This document shows, piece after piece, positions 16,692-21,865 of a stretch of DNA of 22,145 nt. Source of the stretch: an uncultured Candidatus Saccharibacteria bacterium (GTDB lineage: Bacteria > Patescibacteriota > Saccharimonadia > Saccharimonadales > Saccharimonadaceae); assembly GCA_937876715.1 (NCBI GenBank), contig CALEGA010000026.1:1-22145 (forward strand), written 5' to 3'. The notes under the pieces were generated by a model. That model did no database searches, was not told the origin of the DNA, and worked only from the letters and a program-made list of their open reading frames with translations. The position numbers were made by a program, and so were the translations under genes. The first letter of the stretch is position 1, and each line of letters starts with the position of its first letter.

Positions 16692-17453
16692 ATGATAGCA
16701 ATTCTTCTGATCGTCGCTTTCCTCGTTTTCCTGATTTTTGGTTACCCTGTCATCCTCGCCAAGCGTAAGGAAGAAGAAACCGAAAAATCTCCGCACTTCG
16801 ACGCCCAAATGAAAAAACTCTGGAACATCGCGCAGGACTCTATGAAAGAGCGCAAGCCTCTTCGTGCCGAAAAAGCTTTGCTCACCATTCTCAAGTTTGA
16901 CGAAAAGAACGCCGCCGCTTACAACCGTCTCGGCATTCTCTACGCTAAGGAACAAAAGTTCGACGAAGCCATTGAATGTTTCGAAATCGCTCAATCACTC
17001 GACAACAACCCCTCCTCGCTCCACAACGCCGGTTTGATTTATCTCGAAACTGGCGCCTACGAAAAAGCCGAAATGGCGTTCAAACAGGCGCTCGAACTCG
17101 AGGGGGGCATCCCCGCTCGCTTCATCGCCCTCGCCAAAGCCGAAGAAAAACTCGGCAAGCGCAAGGAAGCAATCGACGCGCTCGAATCTGCCTATGAACT
17201 CGAAGCTTCGACCACGACCTTAAGGCAAATTCTCGCACTCTACGAAGCCTCCGGCGACGAAGAGGGAATCGAGGACACCACCCTCCGCATCAATAACCAA
17301 CTCGCCGCGCTCGAACGCAAGAAAAAAGAGGGCGCGCCCAAGCGCCGCGTCGTCCGTCGCGCATCCCGCGCCGCCGCCAAAGCCTCGAAAAAACCGCTCT
17401 CTTCCTCCACGCCCGCCCATCCCCGCGCTCGCCTCGTCCGCCCGAAAAAATAA
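16692..17453 (+). CDS. Membrane-anchored TPR protein
   Basis: A 253-residue protein. Residues 2-20 form one TM helix, followed by a short charged linker. From about residue 45 to 190 there are four or so tetratricopeptide repeats (AAAYNRLGILYAKEQKFDEA, then SSLHNAGLIYLETGAYEKAE, then KLGKRKEAIDALESAYEL). The last 45 residues are very basic (RRVVRRASRAAAKASKK) and probably disordered. TPRs hold protein complexes together; the partner is unknown. The N-terminus is inserted in the membrane and the tail may bind nucleic acid or anionic lipid, which is inference. No Shine-Dalgarno sequence precedes the start. Confidence 0.85.
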   Translation: MIAILLIVAFLVFLIFGYPVILAKRKEEETEKSPHFDAQMKKLWNIAQDSMKERKPLRAEKALLTILKFDEKNAAAYNRLGILYAKEQKFDEAIECFEIAQSLDNNPSSLHNAGLIYLETGAYEKAEMAFKQALELEGGIPARFIALAKAEEKLGKRKEAIDALESAYELEASTTTLRQILALYEASGDEEGIEDTTLRINNQLAALERKKKEGAPKRRVVRRASRAAAKASKKPLSSSTPAHPRARLVRPKK

Positions 17454-17470
17454 CCTCACAAAAGAAAAAT

Positions 17471-17494
17471 CCCCCGCGTTCGCGAGGGCATTTT
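17471..17494 (+). terminator. Bidirectional terminator between the convergent TPR and HD genes
   Basis: An imperfect stem: CCC and CGCG on the left pair with CGCG and GGG on the right, with one mismatch. On the plus side CATTTTG follows; on the minus side ATTTTTCTTTTG follows, so it is stronger for the minus-strand HD gene. Confidence 0.65.
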
Positions 17495-17504
17495 GTTGGA
17501 GGGC

Positions 17505-18341
17505 TTAATAGTCATAAAACTGCTTCACGCCAGGTGGCGGCGCGCCAGCAATGCAACCTTTGACCGACGGGTCAATCTCATTGAAATCTTCGGCATAAAT
17601 CGCTTCCGTAATGCCAACGAAAAACGGCAACAGCGGCGTACCCTTATAATGCGCCAGCATACCCGCAAAGACATTGTCGATCGGGCGTTCCGAACCGGTC
17701 TTCTTGCAAAACTCGCGGTCTTGCGCCGTGATACCGATTTTACTGCGCATCGTGCCGGTAATACCTTTCGACTTCAGATAGCCGATGCCGAGGATAAACG
17801 CTTCCTTATCAAACAGTTTTACCACCGTTCGATTGTCGCGCACCCGAGCAAACTGCCTCTGGTGCAATTCCTGCGCCTCCTCGGGAAAGAATGCCATAAA
17901 ATCGTCGAATACAGCCTGTTCCAGCCGGTCTTTTTCCTCTATATCGTGGCTGCCGTCGTCCGTCCAATCGCCAATTATGATTTCGCCAACTTCGTGGAAC
18001 AACGCCTCTTCGATGTGTTCCAACCACTGCGGCTGGTAACCATACATCGACGGGATATAGTTGCCGAAGAAGTCCTTAAAAATCACAATCGCGTCAATCA
18101 TACCGAGCACGTGCGTCCCGTCGTCGATTTCTCTGTCCGGTGAATAAAACAATTCCTTGATATTGCGGTTCTTCTTATAGAACTTCATTTTGACGAAGCC
18201 CATCCGCCTCACCAAGCGCTGATCGGTCTTAAACTTCCAAGCCTTGTAGAAATTACGGCACCGCCCGTCGAAGTCTGGCATCCAATTCTTGAGCATCTGT
18301 AGTGACAAGTCCATCTTAAAGATTCCAGTTTCATTATCCAA
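17505..18341 (-). CDS. HD-domain-like (YfbR/HD_3-type) protein with altered HD pair
   Basis: A 278-residue protein with TTG start. THVLGMIDAIVIF (His77), EALFHEVGEIIIGD (H116-E117, E120, D125) and the following EEKDRLEQAVFDDF match the pattern of HD-type nucleotidases or phosphohydrolases (H, then HD, then ExxxGD, then acidic helix). The usual HD doublet is HE, which would change one metal ligand. The C-terminal 100 residues are not assigned. The TTG start is supported by AGGAGG 8 nt upstream and TATAAT at 18384-18389 with a leader of about 36 nt; no in-frame ATG is as well placed. It stands alone between a TPR gene and tRNA-Tyr. The substrate is unknown. Confidence 0.6.
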   Translation of the reverse strand: MDNETGIFKMDLSLQMLKNWMPDFDGRCRNFYKAWKFKTDQRLVRRMGFVKMKFYKKNRNIKELFYSPDREIDDGTHVLGMIDAIVIFKDFFGNYIPSMYGYQPQWLEHIEEALFHEVGEIIIGDWTDDGSHDIEEKDRLEQAVFDDFMAFFPEEAQELHQRQFARVRDNRTVVKLFDKEAFILGIGYLKSKGITGTMRSKIGITAQDREFCKKTGSERPIDNVFAGMLAHYKGTPLLPFFVGITEAIYAEDFNEIDPSVKGCIAGAPPPGVKQFYDY

Positions 18342-18349
18342 AAGTATCC

Positions 18350-18355
18350 CCTCCT
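18350..18355 (-). promoter_or_regulatory. Shine-Dalgarno sequence supporting a TTG start
   Basis: AGGAGG on the minus strand lies 8 nt from TTG 18341. It is the same AGGAGGGG string that precedes the VanZ-like gene. Confidence 0.75.
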
Positions 18356-18383
18356 TTTTAAAGTCCCGCCCACCAACCCCCTC

Positions 18384-18389
18384 ATTATA
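18384..18389 (-). promoter_or_regulatory. Extended -10 box of the HD-like gene
   Basis: TGG precedes TATAAT on the minus strand (CTGTGGTATAAT). The -35 match is weak. Confidence 0.6.
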
Positions 18390-18428
18390 CCACAGATAAA
18401 ACAGATATGAACAGAGAAAATTACTCGC

Positions 18429-18457
18429 TTGAAAAAAATAGAGAGATTTGGTATATT
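18429..18457 (+). promoter_or_regulatory. Promoter of tRNA-Tyr
   Basis: TTGAAA, a 17-nt spacer ending TGG, then TATATT (18452-18457). The tRNA begins 9 nt later. Confidence 0.65.
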
Positions 18458-18466
18458 ATATATGTT

Positions 18467-18551
18467 GCTGGAATCGTCTAGTGGCAATGACAAGAGACTG
18501 TAAATCTCTCGCCTTCGGGCTTCGTAGGTTCGAGTCCTACTTCCAGCACCA
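18467..18551 (+). tRNA. tRNA-Tyr (anticodon GTA)
   Basis: An 85-nt type II tRNA with a long variable arm (CGCCTTCGGGC). The acceptor GCTGGAA pairs with TTCCAGC, discriminator A, encoded CCA. The anticodon loop is CTGTAAA and the T-loop TTCGAGT is canonical. The CDF transporter gene starts 8 nt after CCA. Confidence 0.96.
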
Positions 18552-18559
18552 CTTTATTT

Positions 18560-19228
18560 ATGAAAGAAAACTCTCGTAGCCAAATCATAGTCAAATCCGG
18601 CTACTTTTTTATTCTCACTAACTTCCTCCTCGCCGCGCTCAACCTCGTCGTCGGCTTGCTCGCCCACTCCCTTGCCATCACCTCCGACGCCGCTCACAGC
18701 CTCATCGACGCCGTCTCCGGCTTCATCGTCGTCATCGGCGAAAAACTCGCCTGTCACAAGAAATTCGCCGAAAAACGTGCCAAAATCGAACGCATCACCA
18801 CCGTCATCATCGCCCTCATCATCATCGCCGCCGGCATCCACATTGTCATCGAAGCAATCGAAAAACTCCAAGAACCCGAAGCGGTTGACTACTCCCTCGC
18901 CACCGTTATTGTCCTTGTCGCCAGCATCGGCTTAAAACTCGCCCTCGCCCTCTACCTCAAAAAACAGGGCAGAGCCCACCGCTCCAAAGTTCTCTCCGCC
19001 TCCGGCGCCGAAACGATGAACGACACGCTAATTTCTGTCGCCGTCCTCCTCTCCATCATCGTCTATTTCATCTGGGGAGTCAACATCGAAGCCTACATCT
19101 CCCTCGCCATCTCCCTCATCATCTTCAAAATCGGGCTCGAATTTATCTTCCCCCACCTCTCACATCATCACCATCACCCTCTCGAAACCAATCCTGACCA
19201 CGACCACTGTGGCAAAAGCCCGTCTTGA
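18560..19228 (+). CDS. Cation diffusion facilitator (CDF) family metal transporter, no cytoplasmic domain
   Basis: A 222-residue protein with about six TM helices. TM2 carries SDAAHSLIDAVSGF, the HxxxD version of the CDF metal site. TM5 reads SGAETMNDTLIS, where the usual HxxxD is ExxxD, so one ligand differs. The cytoplasmic C-terminal domain typical of CDF dimers is missing; instead the protein ends in a His-rich tail (LSHHHHHPLETNPDHDHC) that could bind metal. CDF proteins export Zn, Fe, Mn or similar ions by proton exchange; the ion here is unknown. The start is 8 nt after tRNA-Tyr with no Shine-Dalgarno sequence, so the gene is probably cotranscribed with the tRNA. The -35 of the next tRNA overlaps its stop. 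Confidence 0.87.
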   Translation: MKENSRSQIIVKSGYFFILTNFLLAALNLVVGLLAHSLAITSDAAHSLIDAVSGFIVVIGEKLACHKKFAEKRAKIERITTVIIALIIIAAGIHIVIEAIEKLQEPEAVDYSLATVIVLVASIGLKLALALYLKKQGRAHRSKVLSASGAETMNDTLISVAVLLSIIVYFIWGVNIEAYISLAISLIIFKIGLEFIFPHLSHHHHHPLETNPDHDHCGKSPS

Positions 19229-19253
19229 CCAGATAAAAATCTCGTGCTAATAT
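19225..19253 (+). promoter_or_regulatory. Promoter of tRNA-Thr(UGU)
   Basis: TTGACC (overlapping the CDF stop codon), a 17-nt spacer ending TGC, then TAATAT (19248-19253). The tRNA begins 9 nt later. This indicates that the unusual tRNA gene is expressed. Confidence 0.65.
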
Positions 19254-19262
19254 CTAAGATAT

Positions 19263-19338
19263 GCCGTGTTAGCTCAGTTAGTAGAGCAGCCGCCTTGTAA
19301 GCGGCAGGTCGTCGGGGCAGAGCCGACACACGGCTCCA
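19263..19338 (+). tRNA. tRNA-Thr (anticodon TGT) with non-canonical D- and T-loops
   Basis: 76 nt. The acceptor GCCGTGT pairs perfectly with ACACGGC, discriminator T, encoded CCA. The D-stem (GCTC/GAGC), anticodon stem (GCCGC/GCGGC) and T-stem (GTCGG/CCGAC) are all perfect. The anticodon loop is CTTGTAA (TGT at 19296-19298). The D-loop is AGTTAGTA, with A where G18 is expected and G19 kept. The T-loop is GGCAGAG, with G at 54 and 55 and G at 58, and C56 kept. The other four tRNAs in the window have normal GG and TTCRA elements. Its own promoter and terminator suggest a real, expressed RNA rather than a decayed copy. Confidence 0.88.
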
Positions 19339-19342
19339 AATC

Positions 19343-19363
19343 ACGCCAAACAGGGCGTTTTTT
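19343..19363 (+). terminator. Terminator after tRNA-Thr(UGU)
   Basis: ACGCC (19343-19347) pairs with GGCGT (19354-19358) across a 6-nt loop, followed by a T-tract to 19363. Confidence 0.75.
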
Positions 19364-19372
19364 GTTTAACCA

Positions 19373-19401
19373 TTGACGTAATAGAGATTTTGTGGTATAA
19401 T
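19373..19401 (+). promoter_or_regulatory. Promoter of the VanZ-like gene
   Basis: TTGACG, a 17-nt spacer ending TGG, then TATAAT (19396-19401). This is the closest match to a consensus housekeeping promoter in the window. Confidence 0.8.
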
Positions 19402-19435
19402 AGAAAAAGCACTAGACGTTTAGGAGGGGTATTTT

Positions 19436-19894
19436 ATGAAAACGAACCGTGCGACCTTTAGACGCGCCAAGCGAATCGAGTGGTGGCTGATCGCCATAGC
19501 TTGCCTCGTCGTCGCGTTGCTCTTATCCAATCAGATAGGCACAGACAGTGCCAGATTGTCCAACAAAACAGCGCGCTCCATCTTTGACCCGTTGCTCAAA
19601 CTTTTTCCGAACTTAACAGAGGAGGACTACACAAACTTCCACTTCTTCTTTCGGAAATGTGGGCACGTCTTAGTCCACGCCGCCGTCGCGTTCTCGCTTC
19701 TCCGAGCCTTATGGTACACTTTCGGAAGAAAGACCCCCGCGGTTTTCCTAGCGCTTTTAATCGCGTTCTGCATCGCCCTCTTCGATGAGATTGTACAGAT
19801 ACGCGCTCCTGGGCGAGTCTGGGCAGTAAAAGACATCGGTTACAACACTGTTGGCTCAATTATCGGCATTTGCCTATCTGGAATCACAATTTAG
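19436..19894 (+). CDS. VanZ-family integral membrane protein
   Basis: A 152-residue protein with about four TM helices (near 14-31, 67-88, 98-117 and 132-150). The VanZ pattern is visible: FRKCGHVLVHAAVAFSLLRAL, then ALFDEIVQIRAPGRVWAVKDIGYNTVGSIIG, which matches the family's H, DE-Q, GR and D-N-G residues. VanZ proteins are membrane proteins linked to low-level teicoplanin resistance in enterococci; their general role is unknown and probably concerns the envelope. AGGAGG lies 8 nt before the ATG, and the leader is about 25-30 nt. It directly follows the unusual tRNA-Thr and ends at a strong terminator, so it is monocistronic. Confidence 0.85.
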   Translation: MKTNRATFRRAKRIEWWLIAIACLVVALLLSNQIGTDSARLSNKTARSIFDPLLKLFPNLTEEDYTNFHFFFRKCGHVLVHAAVAFSLLRALWYTFGRKTPAVFLALLIAFCIALFDEIVQIRAPGRVWAVKDIGYNTVGSIIGICLSGITI

Positions 19895-19915
19895 CCCGCC
19901 TTCTGGCGGGTTTTT
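19895..19915 (+). terminator. Terminator after the VanZ-like gene
   Basis: CCCGCC, a TTCT loop, GGCGGG, then five T residues. Confidence 0.92.
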
Positions 19916-19917
19916 AC

Positions 19918-19946
19918 TTGTAAAATCGTTTTTGGCGTGATAAAAT
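19918..19946 (+). promoter_or_regulatory. Promoter of tRNA-Thr(GGU)
   Basis: TTGTAA, a 17-nt spacer ending TGA, then TAAAAT (19941-19946). The tRNA begins 9 nt later. Confidence 0.6.
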
Positions 19947-19955
19947 AATCCTGTT

Positions 19956-20030
19956 GCCGCCTTAGCTCAGTGGTAGAGCACGTCCATGGTAAGGACGGGG
20001 TCTCGAGTTCAAGTCTCGAAGGCGGCTCCA
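19956..20030 (+). tRNA. tRNA-Thr (anticodon GGT)
   Basis: 75 nt: acceptor GCCGCCT pairs with AGGCGGC, discriminator T, encoded CCA. The D-loop AGTGGTA keeps GG, the anticodon loop is ATGGTAA, and the T-loop is canonical TTCAAGT. It serves as an internal control for the abnormal tRNA-Thr 620 nt upstream. A T6 tract follows. Confidence 0.97.
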
Positions 20031-20042
20031 TTTTTTATATGT

Positions 20043-20048
20043 TATAAT
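20043..20048 (+). promoter_or_regulatory. -10 box directly before the DUF308-like gene
   Basis: TATAAT lies 6 nt before ATG 20055. The -35 position falls within tRNA-Thr and has no match. Confidence 0.45.
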
Positions 20049-20054
20049 AAAACT

Positions 20055-20750
20055 ATGAACAAATTGCTCAAACGTGGCTTCGACGTCTATAAAATCTTCC
20101 TCAAAAACAAATTAGCGGTCTCGCTGATGATGTTCGTCTCTGGTGTTATTATGACCATCGCCGCCCTCAACGGTCGCGGCAACGACACCAAAACCCTCCC
20201 CACTCTCATCACCGCCGCCGGCGTTCTGTTCTCACTCTGGGCATTTTACCGCTTCGGCTACGTTAAAGCAAATTACGACAACCTAGAAAGCAAAGCCCAA
20301 AGAGACGCTAAGAAGCGAGTCCTAATCTTCCAATTTATCGAGGCACTCGTCTATCTCGTCATCACCGCCGCCGGCATCTACCTCTTGATGAACGAAAGCC
20401 TCGTCAACCTCATTCTTAACCTTATGGTCGGCGGCTTCACCACCTTCAACGGCATTATGGGTGTCATCAACCTCATCAAAAGACGCGCCAAAAGAGATTG
20501 GCGCTGGATCATCCGGCTCATCCTCACCATCTTTGAACTCGCAGTAGGCATCTATTTTATCGTCCTTTCCAGCGCAATCGACATAAGAGAACTCCTCGTG
20601 ATGGGCATCCTCACCGCCGTCGCCGGCATAATCGAAATAATTTCCGCCTACAGCACCGAGGCACTCAAAAACACCGTCGAGGATGGCAAAGCAGCGGTGC
20701 GCGTCATCAAAACCGGCAAGGCTACCGAGGAAAAAGACTCGGGTCACTAA
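20055..20750 (+). CDS. Multi-TM membrane protein, HdeD/DUF308-like
   Basis: A 231-residue protein. A short basic N-terminus (MNKLLKRGFDVYK) precedes about six TM helices in three hairpin-like pairs: LAVSLMMFVSGVIMTIAAL with TLITAAGVLFSLWAFYRFGY, FIEALVYLVITAAGIYLL with NLILNLMVGGFTTFNGIMGV, and IIRLILTIFELAVGIYFIVL with ELLVMGILTAVAGIIEII. The repeated G-rich hairpins resemble the HdeD/DUF308 group. A charged tail follows. Function is unknown. The frame extends to 19986 inside tRNA-Thr, but the TATAAT placement and protein pattern support ATG 20055. It lies 24 nt after the tRNA and lacks a Shine-Dalgarno sequence. Confidence 0.6.
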   Translation: MNKLLKRGFDVYKIFLKNKLAVSLMMFVSGVIMTIAALNGRGNDTKTLPTLITAAGVLFSLWAFYRFGYVKANYDNLESKAQRDAKKRVLIFQFIEALVYLVITAAGIYLLMNESLVNLILNLMVGGFTTFNGIMGVINLIKRRAKRDWRWIIRLILTIFELAVGIYFIVLSSAIDIRELLVMGILTAVAGIIEIISAYSTEALKNTVEDGKAAVRVIKTGKATEEKDSGH

Positions 20751-20755
20751 CCTTG

Positions 20756-20784
20756 TTTACAATTCTCTTAAGATGTGATAAAAT
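20756..20784 (+). promoter_or_regulatory. Promoter of rpmG
   Basis: TTTACA, a 17-nt spacer ending TGA, then TAAAAT (20779-20784). AAGGA lies 5 nt before the ATG, so it overlaps the expected transcription start zone. Confidence 0.65.
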
Positions 20785-20795
20785 AAAGGACAATT

Positions 20796-21005
20796 ATGGC
20801 TAAAAAGAATAATACTAAGCGCAAACTCGTCGGTCTCGTCTCTGAAGAATCCGGTATTCGTCAGTACTACACCAAGAAAAACACGATGAACACTCCGGAC
20901 AAGCTCAGTTTGAAGAAATACGACCCGATTCTCCGTAAGCACGTCGTCTTCACCGAAACCAAGAAAAACCTCGGTCGCAACGAAGTCAAAGAGAAAAAAC
21001 GCTAG
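20796..21005 (+). CDS. rpmG: 50S ribosomal protein L33
   Basis: A 69-residue protein. LVSEESGIRQYYTKKNTMNT, then KLSLKKYDPILRKHVVFTETK, aligns with L33 throughout. It has no cysteines, so it is the zinc-independent (C-minus) form, as in E. coli. It is slightly longer than usual because of a basic tail (NLGRNEVKEKKR). L33 sits near the E-site of the large subunit. It has its own promoter and terminator, so it is monocistronic. AAGGA lies 5 nt before the ATG. Confidence 0.95.
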   Translation: MAKKNNTKRKLVGLVSEESGIRQYYTKKNTMNTPDKLSLKKYDPILRKHVVFTETKKNLGRNEVKEKKR

Positions 21006-21015
21006 AAAAACAGAG

Positions 21016-21036
21016 CACCCCAGCAGGGGTGTTTTT
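21016..21036 (+). terminator. Terminator after rpmG
   Basis: CACCCC, an AGCA loop, GGGGTG, then five T residues. Confidence 0.92.
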
Positions 21037-21072
21037 GCGGGATAAATATTTTTGCAAAATATCATTCTGCTA

Positions 21073-21101
21073 TTGCTTTTTTGACAAAAATGTGCTATAA
21101 T
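21073..21101 (+). promoter_or_regulatory. Promoter of the sortase-like gene
   Basis: TTGCTT, a 17-nt spacer ending TGC, then TATAAT (21096-21101). The transcription start is expected near 21108, giving a leader of about 24 nt without a clear Shine-Dalgarno sequence. Confidence 0.65.
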
Positions 21102-21131
21102 GTTCTCATATACATTTAATTGAGAGTGTGT

Positions 21132-21791
21132 ATGAAACAAGGAGTTATTTTTAGAATATTTCACCGCTATCCGAGCTTATTCTGCTCGCTAGCTCTGTTT
21201 GGTTTCTTCGCCCTTGCAGGTTTGAACCAACAACTCAACTTAAACTTACCTAGTAGCGCCAAGGTGCGTGACGAGGCTAATTTCTCAACCACTTTCGCCA
21301 CTGCCGAAAAACTCGACATTCGCGAGGGCAGCAAGGAAATTGCTTCCAACTTCACCTCCCGCGTCCCTATCACCTCATACTCTTACGTCGCCTCTTCCGC
21401 TCAACCTGCGGCTCAACCTGCCGGCTTCCACATCAACAATCCTACCCCTGTTTATAATCCCGCCGTTGACGCCGGCTACGGTGTTATGCGTTATATGAGC
21501 TACGGCGGCAACTTCCTCTACGGTCACTCCTCTCTCGCTTTCTCCCCTCTTAAAAACCTCTACGTCGGCAGCACTTTCTCCGTCACGATGGACGGTCAAA
21601 CCGCCACTTACGTCGTCAGCCGTCGTGAAGTCTTCCAAAAATCCGCCCTCGACGCCAACGCCGCTCTCCGTTCCGCCATCTACAGCGCCGCCTACCGTGG
21701 CTCTGGCTACAGTCTCGCCCTTATGACCTGTGGTAACGGCGCCAACGACGACAGTAACTACCGTCTTGTCCTCTTCGCCAACCGTATTTAA
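21132..21791 (+). CDS. Sortase-family cysteine transpeptidase-like protein
   Basis: A 219-residue protein. Residues 14-32 form an N-terminal membrane anchor, followed by a linker of about 80 residues and a beta-rich domain. The sortase triad is visible: H132 in FLYGHSS, C200 in SLALMTC and R211 in NYRLVLFA. Between them, FSPLKNLYVGSTFSVTMDG and YVVSRREVF match the sortase core strands. The usual TLxTC motif reads ALMTC. Sortases attach proteins with a C-terminal sorting signal to the envelope or build pili; no clear LPxTG-type C-terminus is encoded in this window. ATG 21132 is preferred over an in-frame TTG at 21120. It ends in a 23-nt hairpin element and a strong terminator. Confidence 0.75.
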   Translation: MKQGVIFRIFHRYPSLFCSLALFGFFALAGLNQQLNLNLPSSAKVRDEANFSTTFATAEKLDIREGSKEIASNFTSRVPITSYSYVASSAQPAAQPAGFHINNPTPVYNPAVDAGYGVMRYMSYGGNFLYGHSSLAFSPLKNLYVGSTFSVTMDGQTATYVVSRREVFQKSALDANAALRSAIYSAAYRGSGYSLALMTCGNGANDDSNYRLVLFANRI

Positions 21792-21811
21792 TTCGTAAAC
21801 AAACACTATTA

Positions 21812-21834
21812 AAGCGCGGAACCAATCTGCGCAA
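21812..21834 (+). repeat. Copy B of the 23-nt hairpin element, after the sortase-like gene
   Basis: Same length as the copy at 2023-2045 and identical at 17 positions: AAGCGCG at the start, AATC in the middle and GCGCAA at the end. GCGCG pairs with TGCGC using one G-U. It lies 20 nt after a stop codon and just before a strong terminator. Confidence 0.45.
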
Positions 21835-21865
21835 GTCACCCCAATACGAACAGGGGTGACTTTTT
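21835..21865 (+). terminator. Terminator after the sortase-like gene
   Basis: GTCACCCC, a 10-nt loop, GGGGTGAC, then five T residues. The T-tract runs into the stop codon of the convergent gene at 21865. There is no U-tract on the minus strand. Confidence 0.9.

Noticed and set aside
19986..20054. Longer start for the DUF308-like protein beginning inside tRNA-Thr(GGU)
   Set aside because: The extra 23 residues are the translated tRNA and its tail; a -10 box and the natural membrane-protein N-terminus place the start at 20055.
21082..21101. TTGACA with TATAAT before the sortase-like gene
   Set aside because: The spacer is only 9 nt; TTGCTT at 21073 with a 17-nt spacer fits instead.
21120..21131. 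TTG start for the sortase-like gene
   Set aside because: Only four extra residues, and the ATG at 21132 gives a standard basic N-terminus before the anchor.
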